In this document: positions 31,715-43,456 of the stretch, in pieces | Numbering within the stretch: the first letter of the stretch is position 1 | Layout: each line of letters begins with the position of its first letter | Assembly: GCA_024114885.1 (NCBI GenBank) | Contig: CP099419.1 | Location: forward strand, 3,410,001 to 3,474,000 | Length of the DNA stretch: 64,000 bases | Direction of reading: 5' to 3' | DNA from: Septoria linicola | Taxonomy: Eukaryota; Ascomycota; Dothideomycetes; Mycosphaerellales; Mycosphaerellaceae | The notes under the pieces: model-generated | The model's database searches: none | Seen by the model: only the letters and a program-made list of their open reading frames with translations | Told to the model about the DNA's origin: nothing | Made by a program: the position numbers and the translations under genes

Positions 31715-33506
31715 ATGAATGACCCAGCTGCACCCCTGGCGACAGTAATGGTTCCGCATGCGACGGCAGGCTTGGAGCGCAGGCGTTCCTCCTCTGTCAA
31801 GCCGAGTCCCCATAAATTCAAGTTCCCCGACTTCGTGCAGGAACAGGCCACCTTCGAAGACGACCTCGACACCATCTCGCGGGGCCCGAGTCCGCGACCT
31901 CTGCCCAACGGCCTCCCCCCAGGGCTGCACTCCAGCGAGCGCTGGCCTGCGAAAAAGGCGCGTGAGACCAGTAGTGCACGCTTCCTGAGCAACCTGAGCG
32001 CATACGGTTTCGAGAACGCTGGACGGACGAGACATGGCAGGCAAAAGAGCTTGGGCGAGGCAATCAACACCGTGAGAACCAGAGGACGCGGCGCCAGCAT
32101 CAGCGAAAATGCGCACGAGATTGCTGAGTCGTTGAGAGCCCCTGTATCCTTCAAGCTAGTTGTATGTCTACACACTCACCGTAGTACTTGCTGCGACATG
32201 CGCGCTGATATTCTCTGTGTAGGGTCTCTGCGCCTTCTGGTACATGACCTCCATCATCACGAACACCTCCTCCAAGGCCATCTTGACCTCCCTACCTATG
32301 CCTGTGACCCTGACCATCATACAATTCGCCCTCGTGTCCTTCTGGTGTGTCTTTCTGGCGTGGCTCGCGAAGCGTAATGCTTCAGTAAGGAACGCTCTGC
32401 CAGTTCTTAAGAATGGCATCAGGAAGCCGAATCAAGAGATCATCATGGCCACGTTACCTCTTACCGCATTCCAGATCGGCGGCCATATCCTCAACTCGGA
32501 CGCTATGGCCAGACTACCGGTCTCACTAGTGCATACGATCAAAGGGCTCTCACCTCTCATGACAGTACTGGCCTATCGGATATTCCTCAATGTGCGATAT
32601 TCGATACCGACATATCTTTCTCTGATCCCTCTCACCCTTGGCGTCATCCTCGCCTGCTCTGCAAGTTTCCGCGCAAACTTCCTCGGACTGGTGTACGCCT
32701 TTGGTAGCGCCATCCTCTTCGTCACTCAAAACATCGTCTCCAAGAAGATCTTTACCGATTCGGCAAGAGCAGAAGCGGACGGAGTGCCGGTAGGACGGCG
32801 CAAACCCGACAAGTTGAACTTGCTTTGCTACTCGTCCTTGATGGCACTGCTTTTCACAACACCCATTTGGGTCTGGTCTGAAGGCATAACACTTCTTGGA
32901 GACTTCTTATACGATGGGTCTATCGACCTCACTGTCAGACCGAACTCTCTCGATCATGGTCGGCTGACCCTTGAGTTCCTCTTCAACGGCACGTTTCACT
33001 TTGGTCAAAGCCTGGTCGCCTTCGTCCTCCTGGGTATGACCTCGCCAGTAACCTACTCGGTCGCCAGCCTGATCAAGCGCGTGGCCGTCATCATGTTTGC
33101 AATCGTCTGGTTCGGCAACCCGATGAGCAGAACTCAAGGCGCTGGCTTCCTCCTCACTTTTGCTGGCCTGTATCTGTACGACCGTACCTCGGACGCCGAT
33201 AAGCAGGACCGGAAGGTACGCGAGAAGGATGCTGCAGGTGATCATCTACTGCCCTTGAATTTGGGCGACACTAAGAAGAATGATGCCGCACCTGCGTTTA
33301 CGCAATCGCCCGTGGGTATGGAGAATGGCGGACACGGATTCAATGGAATGAGTGGTTACGCGAATGGGAATTATGCTGCTGGAAGTGGTCCGGGGAGACC
33401 ATTATACGCGGATCCTGTGTCTCCGGGCACTAATGGTGCGCCTCACTCGCTCGCGCCCGGGATGAAAGCGCAAGCAACGTGGAGTCCGGGCGATAAAGAG
33501 AGGTAG
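31715..33506 (+). CDS. Sly41/SLC35E-type (triose-phosphate translocator family) transporter
   Basis: Exons 31715-32161 and 32223-33506 give 576 aa; the 61-nt intron is in phase 0. The first about 150 residues are cytosolic, basic and disordered. The TPT/EamA domain follows (about 150-480) with about ten membrane helices, for example GLCAFWYMTSIITNTSSKAIL, LVHTIKGLSPLMTVLAYRIF and MTSPVTYSVASLIKRVAVIMF. The motif LVHTIKGLSPLMTV is typical of the Sly41 group. Yeast Sly41 is an ER/Golgi protein that suppresses loss of Ypt1; its substrate is not established. The C-terminal tail is Gly/Asn/Pro-rich and cytosolic. A nucleotide-sugar or phosphate-ester substrate is an inference from the superfamily. 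Confidence 0.85.
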
Positions 33507-34036
33507 CTTAGTGTTCCCCGCTTGCATGAATGTACATCACGACTCGCATGCCCTTCCCTCCATTGTCCAATAATCTGCCAAGTACTGATGCCGATGCAGC
33601 CTAGACTGTGGACGACTGAACAAGACTTTGCATATCTGGAGATGGTAGCGCATGCTCGCGTGTGTTATGCACCATGTGACTATTCCATGCTGCTATTCAC
33701 ATTTTGCACAGTTCTTCCTACCCTCTGACCAACACACTGACAACGGCCAAGTATAGGTTGAAATGATGGAGAATATGATACCGAATCCATGCTTGCTTGA
33801 TTGCTTTCACATAAACTATACATATTCTCAAGCACACGCCCTGCGCCACGAGATTTGTGCGATTCATGGCACCTTCCACATATTTCCTGACCTGCAGCGA
33901 GACGTATCTCGAGCTGCATCCCCATCTCCCCAATATATATCCCTACATATATCTTTCGACCCTTGATCGATGAGTTCGTTCCTGCTGACAGCCAACATGG
34001 CATCACAGTCTCACCGAAGCCAGTTCGACTGGGCAT
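33507..34036. other. Convergent intergenic region
   Basis: The 530 bp lie between the 3' ends of the Sly41-like transporter and the peroxisomal carrier. The sequence is AT-richer than the genes, with TATATATCC-like stretches around 33935-33950. No gene is supported. Confidence 0.5.
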
Positions 34037-35175
34037 TTAGGCCTTCTTTGCCACAGCGCGGCGCGCCTTGATCGTCATGTCGTACAACGCATCCTTGAAG
34101 GCAAAGAGGAAGGCCGCGGTGATGACGGATTGGGTGACCTTTGGTCCAATACCTGCACTCTCGTTAGGCTCTGTAGATGATTTAGGCTGAGTCTGTCAAT
34201 CACTTACCACCGTAGAGACCACCAACGCCCTCTTCATGATAGATGCGCTTCAGAGTCGCAGTCATGCCCTCCTTCCTGGCATCGTTGCCAGCAACGTGAG
34301 CACGCGATTTCACGGTAATGTATGGGTAAGTGATGGACGTCGCAGCAAGCTTGCCTAGAGCTCCAAGCAAGAAGCTATCAGTTGGTCCAACCTTTCGCCT
34401 CTTCTCGAGAGCCTGCTTCAACTGCTCGAAAATGGTGTACTGCAAGATTGGGTTGATGACCAGCACCAATGCTGGGAGCACACCTGCGAAGAGGCGCAGG
34501 AAGCCATCCTCACGGATGATCTTCATCAGGGTGGAGATGGTGCCTGGCTGGCCGGTCTTGCGAGGCTTCTCGCCCTCTCTCACGGGGAGGGTCTCGGTGG
34601 ACTCCTTCTCGCGGGCCGTCATGCGGGTGTTGATGACCCAAATGGGGTTTGTGAGCATCACAGTGGCGGAGCCGGCGAGAGCGCCAGCTGCCATGGATTC
34701 CAGCGTGCTCAATTGCTTCTTACCCGTCGACTTTTGGAAGAACGAGCGGGAGAACTCGTACCCTGGTCACATATGTCAGTCTCAATACCAGGGAACTGGT
34801 TTGGTGGCAACGAACAGTAATAGTACACAAAGTTCGTGACTGTGATGCCGAACAGGGCACTGTCCAGACCAGCATATAGGCCAACGACACCTTCGCGGTC
34901 GATGATGCGCTTGGCCGCATCGAGTGTCCCTGTGGATGCCTTCTTCTTCTCGACTTGCGCTCGGGTCGATAGTGTGATCAAAGGATATCTGCACTGCTCA
35001 GTCTCTTGCCCCTCTATCTGGTTCATACGTGTCGCGCCTGGAGGACTAACGTCAAAGCCATGGAGAGGAGGCCTCCGCCAGCGCCTGCCAGAGCATGGGC
35101 GACATTGTCGCTCTGCTGCTCGACAGTTGCCTGCTGGGCTACTGCGGTTTCCTGCTGATTCGTCTTAGCCGACAT
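34037..35175 (-). CDS. Peroxisomal adenine nucleotide carrier (PMP47/Ant1 type)
   Basis: Exons 35175-35051, 34988-34816, 34762-34208 and 34152-34037 give 322 aa; the introns are 62, 53 and 55 nt. The family imports ATP into peroxisomes in exchange for AMP/ADP, which is needed to activate fatty acids for beta-oxidation. The three carrier signatures are of the PMP47 kind: YPLITLSTRAQ, NPIWVINTRMT and YPYITVKSRAH, the last two lacking the standard acidic residue. The segment FVYYYWYEFSRSFF spans the second junction and is also typical. The C-terminus KARRAVAKKA is basic. It is divergent from RNase H2A. The fatty alcohol oxidase in this window would be one source of fatty acids for such peroxisomes, but that link is inference. 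Confidence 0.88.
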
Positions 35176-35625
35176 GTTGCTGAATGTTGCGATTGTTGGT
35201 TCTCAAGCTGCTCACTTTCTGCGACATGTTGGCGATTGATCTGGTGTTGTGAGGACTTCCCGAATACCGGCGACAGCAAAAGAGGAGTCGAGACAGGGAT
35301 GTAAAAGGATAGCAATACCTAACTAACCTTGCGATGATATGTCGGGATCTTTCTATTCCTCTTCCACGGTTGCTATGCCTGTGGAAGGTGAGCTCATGCC
35401 GAGGTTTCCAACTCTCCCTGCTGCGACCGAGAACAGCTATGTCATTGGAGGTTGCGCCGGCAATTCCCTGTTCGATTGGATTGGAGGTCTTGTATGATGT
35501 AGTACGCCGTAACTTAGTCGTCGACATGTCCTCCACGACGCGTCCAACAAACACGAAAGTGTAGCGCTATTAACCATTTTCGACAACAGTGTTCATCAGC
35601 AGTCGTGCTACCAGGAATCAGCAAC
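35176..35625. other. Divergent promoter region, PMP47-like / RNase H2A
   Basis: The 450 bp lie between two divergent start codons. An ACGCGT hexamer lies close to the RNase H2A start. No gene is seen inside. Confidence 0.5.
35538..35543. promoter_or_regulatory. Candidate MCB site upstream of RNase H2A
   Basis: An ACGCGT palindrome lies about 83 nt before the RNase H2A ATG. It could give G1/S expression, as for other replication genes. The site is short and may be coincidental. Confidence 0.3.
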
Positions 35626-36680
35626 ATGGACGACCCAATGGAGGATCAGCCAGATACTCAAGACATCCTTCAAGAAACTCCGCCTGAAGATGTGTTCATC
35701 GCGCCTTCAATTCATCACGACTTAGTCTTATCGGGAGATAGCTATACACACCATTCAGCTATACCCAAAACGATCAAAGACGATATGACCACAGAATGTG
35801 TGTTGGGTGTAGATGAGGCTGGCAGAGGTCCAGTTCTTGGTAAATGCTAGTCCCCGAACATGCCTTCAGTATACTGATTTGTGTAGGACCCATGGTCTAT
35901 GCATTGTACTACCTGCCGACTACGATGCACAGAAGTCTCCTAGCAGACAAGTACAAATTCGACGACTCGAAAGTCCTTACTCCAGCCTTCAGGTCCGAAT
36001 TGATGGAGAAGATCTGTACACCCGAGACAGATCTATACGAGCACGGCGGCTGGGCTGTGAGATCACTTTCAGCCAAGGACATCTCTTCTGCCATGATGCG
36101 GCCAAATGGCATGTACAACCTGAACAACCAAGCCATGGACGCCACAATAGATCTGATACAAGAAGTGCTGGATTCTGGAGTCAATATACGTGAGGTCTAC
36201 ATCGACACAATTGGCAAACCAGAAGTCTATCAGAAGAAGCTGGAGAAAATCTTCCCGGCTCTGAGCATCACTGTGGCGAAGAAGGCTGACAGTCTGTACC
36301 CTTGCGTGTCTGCTGCATCTGTTTGTGCAAAAGTCACGAGAGATGCCGCGCTGGACGTGCTCTACACAGCCTACGCCGGCGATGACGACTCGGGCGAAAT
36401 TGCATGGGGATCTGGATATCCAAGCGACGCTCGCTGTGCCAACTGGCTCAAGTACAACATGGATCCAGTCTTTGGCTGGGGCAATGAGTGTCGTTTCAGC
36501 TGGGGTACTGCGAAAGACATGCTGGAAACGAAAGGTGCTCCGTGTCGAATCGAATGGCCCGAGGCTGATGAAGGCACCGACAACATGAAATTGACTGGCT
36601 TCTTCATGGGAGCCGATGATGATCAAGAGGATGAGCTGGCCACATGGTATGGTCGAAGAGTGACAGAGGAGGTGTTTTGA
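35626..36680 (+). CDS. Ribonuclease H2 catalytic subunit A
   Basis: Exons 35626-35839 and 35887-36680 give 335 aa; the 47-nt intron splits GPVLG|GPMVYA within a Gly codon. The nuclear enzyme removes ribonucleotides and RNA primers from DNA. The catalytic motif LGVDEAGRGPVLG carries the first Asp and Glu. VYIDTIGKPEVYQ carries the next Asp, and SGYPSDARC supplies the last. SVCAKVTRD is also conserved. The N-terminal 55 residues are acidic and not conserved. The frame opens at a GTG (35605); the ATG at 35626 is used. Length is near the family norm. Confidence 0.93.
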
Positions 36681-36769
36681 AGCATTGTGCAATGATGCTG
36701 CGCAAAGCACTGAACCTCTTCCCATGACCTGCTAGGCATCGCAGCTGCGGCCCATAACAGGTTACTACC

Positions 36770-37060
36770 ATGCCGACCAAGAATCCTTTGTACAGATTAG
36801 CAAGGAGTTTCGGCACCGATTTTGGCAAACGAGCAGACGAGGCAATCGAGGCAGCGAAGCTTCAGCAGAAGTCATGGTCCAACACCAGCATGCCGGAGAC
36901 GCTCATGCCAGTCACGAGCATTCATCCAGTGAGAAGCACGGCTTCGACAAAGTCCAAGTCTTCTGGCTCGACAGTGAGCGGGCATTCAAGTTCGACACAC
37001 TCAGCTGGAAGGCGCTTTGAGCCAAGGTATGTCTATCCTCAAGCCACAAGGCGTGGATAG
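36770..37060 (+). CDS. Small hypothetical basic protein
   Basis: An ORF of 96 aa starts 90 nt after the RNase H2A stop. No family is recognised. The first half could be helical (LARSFGTDFGKRADEAIEAAKLQQ) and the second half is Ser/Thr-rich. A GTATGT donor-like sequence at 37026 could mark an intron, so the real protein might differ at its C-terminus. It could also be part of the RNase H2A 3' untranslated region. Kept as tentative. Confidence 0.35.
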   Translation: MPTKNPLYRLARSFGTDFGKRADEAIEAAKLQQKSWSNTSMPETLMPVTSIHPVRSTASTKSKSSGSTVSGHSSSTHSAGRRFEPRYVYPQATRRG

Positions 37061-38650
37061 TTGCAGCTGCTACTCGCGTAATGGAAGACACTCGGAAGGT
37101 GGTTCCCTTAAGATTGAGCTTGACTAGGACAATCGAGAGAGGAGTTTGTCGATGTGTAAAACACCAAGAGAGATAGCCGGAGTAGTACTTGGAGTCGACA
37201 TTTGCCCCCAAGGCATGAGTCTGAACACAACGTAGCTCTTCTCAAGCGATGTTGCGGGCTCAAAAAGCCGTGTAACAGGAGACAACAGTATACACAGCTC
37301 ATTGTGTATTCCACGCTGGTCAGGTACTGCTTACTGTACATTCAGTGCTGCCGAAAGGGCTAGCCCACCAGCATCTGCATCAGCCAGCATCACCTTGACT
37401 GCAGCTGTCTCCAAGCTCACTAGAGCTCAAGCTCACTAGAGCTCCTCAAAACATCCGCACAAATGCTGTGACTCTGCAGCGGTGAGCTTCTTGAGCCGAC
37501 GCCAGCCTTGACTTGACATGTTCCCACCTCGACCTTCTGGCCACTCGAGGTCTATACAATGAGCTTCATAGTCCCGGGCCGAGTCACAAAGGCCGCATCT
37601 CTTGCTGAACGCGTCTAAGATGTCAGCAATTTTGTCATTGGAAGGTGAGAACTTCCTCCTCCATACAGCCGACCATCACATGGCCCACCAATGTTTATAG
37701 TCCAGCGGCACGGCAGTGACAGCAGTGAGGCGTAAGTACAACAAATCCTCTTCGTCACATGTCGCCGCAAGGGCAGTCGTCAGCATCTAGACTCTGTCAC
37801 CTGACGACTAATCCAACCAGAACATGCTCGTGCATACAACTAGTCCATGCGGAGACAGCCGCATCGTCCACGACGACAAATGAGACCAAAATAATTTCAC
37901 ATTTGATGTTGCATCGCGCGACCGCCAAGAACTGCAATGCTTTACGACCTGCCGTTTAAAGAAAGTGACCATCGGGAGAATCTACCCCAAGTCCGTCAGC
38001 AGGTGGTTGACGGCCAAGAAGCTTGTTGAAGTGTGAGTTTTGGTGAGGCGGCAAGCGGCACCAATCGGGATAGGCTCTGCAGACACCAATGGCGCGCTTA
38101 GTGTCGGTGAACGAGCCATCATCCAACAGACCGTTGATGATGACTAGCTTTTAGCTGTGGTAGCTTGCTGCGAAAACAGCACACGCGGACAGCAGAGTCT
38201 CGACTTTGCAACGGACTTGTCGAAGCACGCGTTTGAGAGTATTGTAGTGAGGTGACTGGATGCGGGATTATGATATGTCCAATTCGTGACAGCTCGTGTC
38301 GGCTCCAGTAATCTATAGTAGTACAATTCCAAGGCGATCCACCTCGCCTGTCATAATAACCGATCTCTCGCTGCTCGTGCCAAAGTAACGCCGTTGGGGA
38401 ATCCTGTCAAAGCAAAACGATCTAGTGTGCAAGGGTATCACGAAAGATCGCGAAAACGCTAATATGCAAAAGGGTAAGCAAGCAAATGATATTGCTGCAG
38501 CAGAAGAAGCGAAGCGCTTGAACGCAATCATGTAGCCCTCCAACAGTTTCTAGTATTCGTCCGATAGCCCGGTGGTGTAACCCGTGCTCAAGTTCATGTC
38601 GCGTGGACATGGTCGAAGATCGATCGATCATGTCGATGTCGTATATGTGT
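37061..38650. other. Gene-poor region of 1.6 kb
   Basis: No ORF here has a coding appearance or family match. The region contains a 16-bp tandem duplication at 37412-37443. No tRNA cloverleaf was recognised by eye, which is a weak test. Confidence 0.45.
37412..37443. repeat. Tandem duplication of a 16-bp unit
   Basis: The unit caagctcactagagct occurs twice with no mismatch and no spacer. It sits in non-coding DNA. Confidence 0.85.
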
Positions 38651-39490
38651 TTAAAAGGTGCTCCAGACCATGCCTCCCTCAGAGCGTGCCATGCTGCCGA
38701 TACGTACATCATCGGTATGCCGTGAGTGGTTGGGGATTGGCATGGCGGTGCCCTGCGAGCTATTGGTCGACTCGGAGACAGAGCTTGCACGCGAGTGGTA
38801 CAGCTTCCTGACAATCTTGTATTCGTCATGGCATGGATCGCATGCCTTGCTTGGGTGGCCTTCAGGGTGTATGCGAGCGTTTTGATCGAGTGGGATAACA
38901 TATCGAACGTGGTTGTAGCACACGACGTTTCCGCAACGTCGACAGTGGTGCCTCCGAAAGATCCAGCCAAATGACTCTTTACAGATGTAGCAGCTCTTTG
39001 CAGACTCATCGGGCTTCCAGTGTGCTGTGGTCGGCACTCCAGTAACAGGTCCCATCTCTTCGAGTGAGAGTGTCTCACTTGCTGCTCGGCTCAAGCCCCG
39101 TCGCAACGACTCGTGGTCGCTGTCGGCTTGTCCAAACGTGAAGCCAGCAAAGTCGACGGCAGCTGGCGAGTCCATCTTCCCACTGTCGAAGCTGCTCTCA
39201 TTGCTCATGGGTGGGGTATCAGGTGCTCGTGGTCGACCCGGAATGTCGGTGGGCCGTGCGATCTTCTCGTTGGGTCGCAGAGCAGCCGGGACGTACAGCG
39301 GTTGGCGAGGCTGTCGCAGCTGGCGTACGTTGGCATGGTAGTTGGTGGGCGAAATGTTGTTCGACGGTGGTGTGCCGCCTTGTCGTCCAGCAAAGTTGAA
39401 TGCTTCGGGTGGGGATGGCCCAGCAGCAGAGGGATTCATGTAGTACTTGGAGTTATTGCTTTGCGCAGGAATCGATGTTGTTGCCATCAT
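38651..39490 (-). CDS. FYVE zinc-finger protein
   Basis: A single exon encodes 279 aa, with two adjacent Met codons at the start. Residues about 158-224 form a FYVE finger: WKPD, then CYIC, RRHHCR, CGNVVC and a final CDPC. FYVE domains bind phosphatidylinositol 3-phosphate on endosomes. The Trp motif and RRHHCR basic motif are intact. The usual RVC is VVC, and the sixth metal ligand is His194 in CYNH in place of Cys. The first 155 residues are Pro/Asn/Ser-rich and disordered. The C-terminal tail contains a short predicted helix and ends MVWSTF. No VHS, RING or kinase domain is present, so it may act as a small endosomal adaptor. Confidence 0.85.
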   Translation of the reverse strand: MMATTSIPAQSNNSKYYMNPSAAGPSPPEAFNFAGRQGGTPPSNNISPTNYHANVRQLRQPRQPLYVPAALRPNEKIARPTDIPGRPRAPDTPPMSNESSFDSGKMDSPAAVDFAGFTFGQADSDHESLRRGLSRAASETLSLEEMGPVTGVPTTAHWKPDESAKSCYICKESFGWIFRRHHCRRCGNVVCYNHVRYVIPLDQNARIHPEGHPSKACDPCHDEYKIVRKLYHSRASSVSESTNSSQGTAMPIPNHSRHTDDVRIGSMARSEGGMVWSTF

Positions 39491-40963
39491 GATAAGTAAC
39501 TAAGCCGGCAAGTGGTGACAAGATATAGCGCATCTGATTTTCAGATCGTCGAGCCGGGTGAATAGTCGTAGTTGAGTTCGTGTTGAACTTGGGAGCGAGG
39601 TGTAGACAAAGACGGGAGCGACAATGGCTGGATAGTCGTCGATAGCACGTCCCTTGAGCCCCAGGTTTTGGTATCGTGGCGGTCTGGAGATAGCCTGCTT
39701 TGCAACGGCGGAGGTGCAGCAAGGAACCAGATCTAATGGCAGATCAATCCCAAGGACCAGGCCTTCAATGGAGAGAGGATACAGATAGGAAGGCTCGGCA
39801 GCTGTCCTATCTAGTACCGCCTCGTCTTGGTTGTCGTATCAGTGGAAGGAGTGGCATGCAGGCGAGGATAGTCGCATAGGAAGGAAGCCAGCCAGACAGA
39901 CGGTGGGCGATTGTGGTAGTATATCACATTAGCCTCGAAACCCTGGCAAAGCAAGCGCTCCACGGCACCAAGCTTTGAACACGACGGTGCCTATGCTACA
40001 CTTGACCATTCGTCCGCTGCGTCGCCCAGTCCAGCTTACTTTTCCTGGGCGCAGCGCAGATGTTGCCATCGCCACGCAGAGCCGTACGCAACACCGCTCA
40101 CGCTGTGTGAAGACGTCTGAACAGGCAAATGAGCAACAGTGCTCGCCTAACGTTAGCTGTGATACTTCGGCTGCTCCTCTGGCTTTGACGCATTTGCTGC
40201 ATTATCCTGACATCTGCAAAGATAAGAGAAGTTCGCCGCCCAATCATAGCGCACTCAATGATGGCTGGCACAGGCTCAGCTGCCGAGAGCGGCATAGTCT
40301 GGCGCGGACTCGATGCCCGGCGGCCAGGATCGTCGTGTACCAATGGAGGCCGGGTTGCTTGAAACGAGACATGAATCCCCCAGAGATGAGATGCTGTCGA
40401 TAAAGCTAACAGCAGGCGATTCGCTCTGCTGAGGTGCGTCTGTACCAGGGTTGAGGGTCCAGATCGCATCTTGAACAGACGTGTCGAGGAAATAACACAA
40501 CTTGAAGATGGCTTTGCGGCCTGTTGGCTTTCTGCACACGCTCCCTGCCCGCCTGTGTTGCTCCAGGGTCTCGCCGACGAATATGGAGTTCATCGACCTG
40601 CCTCGGCACCTCGTAGCACGAGCCAGAATACATTTGACAGCAGCATCCCAGTCGTGCCGAGAGAGGGCCTTTCAATCAATCTGAGGTTGACATCTCCCAC
40701 CGCGACTGTTGTGGAACAGTGTGTCAAAAAGTCCAACCATCTCGGAGATCATTCGACTGACGCTACGGCTTTTTGCTTCCGGCCATATTCAGAGGCGTGA
40801 GAGGCTCAACTTCGCGGCATCGAGTTCCGTGTCAGCCACTGACCACCTGTTTGATCACTGATCGATTCAGCTTCACCAGGACCTCACCTCTAGGGATCTG
40901 GGCACGGGCAGTACGGCCCGACGACGACCTGCGTTACACCTTGGGACTTCAAACGATAAGAAC
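39491..40963. other. Divergent intergenic region, FYVE gene / fatty alcohol oxidase
   Basis: The 1.47 kb contain both promoters. A 105-aa minus-strand ORF at 40276-40593 is the only one with somewhat gene-like composition. The rest shows no coding signal or repeat. Confidence 0.4.
40276..40593 (-). CDS. Doubtful small ORF
   Basis: The ORF is 105 aa with an ATG start. It contains KAIFKLCYFLDTSVQDAIWTL followed by a Ser/Pro-rich tail ending APDYAALGS. No family is recognised and there is no neighbouring exon I could join with confidence. It may be chance, as several overlapping frames are also open here. Confidence 0.18.
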   Translation of the reverse strand: MNSIFVGETLEQHRRAGSVCRKPTGRKAIFKLCYFLDTSVQDAIWTLNPGTDAPQQSESPAVSFIDSISSLGDSCLVSSNPASIGTRRSWPPGIESAPDYAALGS

Positions 40964-43456
40964 ATGTCCGCTCAGGACACGACATTCAATGTGGCGGACA
41001 CGCCTCTGCCACCAGCACCCAAAGAGGACCCCCTCAATCCTCAGCAATGGAGCATCCTGTCTGCCATTGCAGAGACAGTAGTACCGTCATTGGCCCGTGC
41101 TTCAAATGGCAACCGCCTGCTACAGCATCCTCTCCGAGACGAGGTGTACAATACCGCGGTCAAGCGCATCTCGACTTTGGCGAGGCTGAATGATGCCGAT
41201 GAAACGGCGGTCGCGTATCTCAGCGAAAGCGCTGCCGGTCAGCCGCTATTCAAGGAGATGGTCGCCAGAATGGTCGCCTTCAACATGAGCGACACAGCTA
41301 AGAATGGGCTATTATTCATTCTTACTGCTCTGAAGTAAGATCTCCACCAATCATTCTGTTGTCTCAATTGCCGCTCTGGCCAAATGAGCGAATGTGACCC
41401 TCTTCATGCACGATCACAAGAGTAGCGTGGCGCTTCCGATGGACACCCGAACTTTTTCCTTCCCAACATCAGCTCAGTCGTATTTGCTGAGTATCAGCTG
41501 ACCAAGTCTATTCTTGCTAGTACTCGAGCCGGTGCATTATTGCTCACGGGCCACGCCACACCTCTGGACGGACTGTCCATTCGCGATCGCGAGAAGGTCA
41601 TCCTTGGCTGGGGACAGTCGCGCATACCACTGCTTAGAGGACTAAGCAGATCGTTCACACAGCTCTGCCGTGTGATATGGCTGAGGACCTCACCTTCGCT
41701 AGAAGCCGTACTTGGATATCCAAGAGCTCCCATCTATGCCAAAGCTGCACCTGGCGGTTATGGCTTCCATTTCCTGCAGCTTCCGCCTGCGACATCCGCT
41801 GAGCCTGAAGTGATTGAGACGGATGTTCTTATTGTAGGAAGTGGCTGTGGAGGTGCAGTTGCTGCAAAGGTCCTGGCTGAGGCCGGCCTGAAAGTGCTTG
41901 TCGTAGAGAAGCAGTACTACTGGGCCCCCGAACACTTCCCTATGGGTGAACGTGAGGCTGGAGCGCACTTATTCGGCAATGGAGGTGTGATCATTTCTGA
42001 CGATTCCAGCATGAGTGTCGTTGCAGGCACGACATGGGGCGGCGGCGGCACCATCAACTGGAGTGCATCGCTGCAGCCACAAGGCTTTGTGCGCAGGGAG
42101 TGGGCTCAGAAGTTTGGTCTTACTCACTTCACGAGTTCTGCTTTCCAGGCGGATCTCGATGCTGTTTGTGATCGCATGGGTGTCAGCACTGATAACATCA
42201 CTCACAACAAAGGCAATGTAGCACTTCTGGAAGGTGCCAGGAAACTTGGCTGGAACGCAAAGGCTGTGGCACAGAACACGGGCGGCGAAGTCCATCACGA
42301 TGGATTCTGTACCAGAGGTTGCCGTACATGTGGCAAGAAGGGGCCTACTGTCACTTTCCTTCCCGACGCCGCCGATGCTGGCGCTACCTTTATGGAGGGC
42401 TTTGAGGTAACCAAGATTCTCTTCGATGAGAAAGATGCTACTGTCGCTACCGGCGTACACGGCACATGGGCTTCACGAGATACCATGGGAGGCATCTCGA
42501 CTGACGACCGCACCAGACGCGAAGTGATCATCAAGGCTAAGCGGACAATCATCTCTGGCGGATCAGTATTCACGCCGCTCCTGCTCCAATGGTCTGGCCT
42601 CAAGAACAAGCACATTGGCCGCCACCTTCGCCTCCACCCTGTCAACATGATCGCCGCCGTCTGGGACGAAGACGTCCGCCCCTGGGAAGGCCCCATCCTC
42701 ACCTCGGTCGTCAACGAATTCGAAAACATCGACGGCGACGGCTACGGCGCCAAACTCGAATGCACCACCATGCTCCCCAGCTCCTTCCTACCCCTCTTCG
42801 ACTGGCAAGGCGGCCTCCACTTCAAAGAGTTCACCGCCAAAATGCGCCGCATGACAGGCTACATCTCCCTCGCCCGGGACCGCTACGGCGGTAGAATCTA
42901 CCCCGATGCCAAAGACGGCCGCTGCCACATCCAATACACGCCTAGCGCTTACGACCAGAAACACATCCTCGAAGGCGTCATCCGCCTCGCAGAGATCATG
43001 TACGTCGAAGGCGCACGAGAAATCTACGCTGCAATCCCTGGCATCGGACCATACATCCGTCCTGCCTCGGACCTCGACTCCAAAGTGTCTATACACAGTA
43101 ACTCGTCCCCCTCGATCAACGACGCCGACTTCGCCGCCTGGACGGCCAAAATCCGCGCCAACGGCTTCCCCTCGCCAGGCACGGGCTTCTTCTCCGCGCA
43201 TCAAATGGGTTCCTGCAGAATGGGCACTGCTCCGAAGAACAGCGTTGTGGATTACAGAGGTCGTGTGTGGGGTACGCAGAATTTGTACATTGCCGATGCG
43301 TCTGTGTTTCCGTCCGCTAGTGGTGTGAACCCGATGATTACGAATATGGGGATTTCGAGGGGTATTGCGAGGGGCATTGCTGAGGAGGTGAATCGGGATA
43401 AGTTGGAGAGGGTTAATGCTGTGAATACTGGCGTGGCGGCGAAGGCTATGTTGTAG
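40964..43456 (+). CDS. Long-chain fatty alcohol oxidase (GMC family flavoprotein)
   Basis: Exons 40964-41334 and 41521-43456 give 768 aa. The 186-nt intron is long for this window, and a hidden micro-exon cannot be excluded. The join gives ALNTRAGALLLTG, as in the family. The enzyme oxidises long-chain alcohols to aldehydes with FAD and O2, releasing H2O2, as part of omega-oxidation. Features include a hydrophobic membrane-anchoring N-terminal part, the FAD dinucleotide fold LIVGSGCGGAVAAKVLAE with VVEK at its end, TTWGGGGTINWS, and the C-terminal SAHQMGSCRMG with the active-site His. The C-terminus is KAML, which resembles a PTS1 only loosely because it lacks the basic residue. Codons are strongly C-ending at about 42,590-43,190, then switch to G/T-ending. 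Confidence 0.88.
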
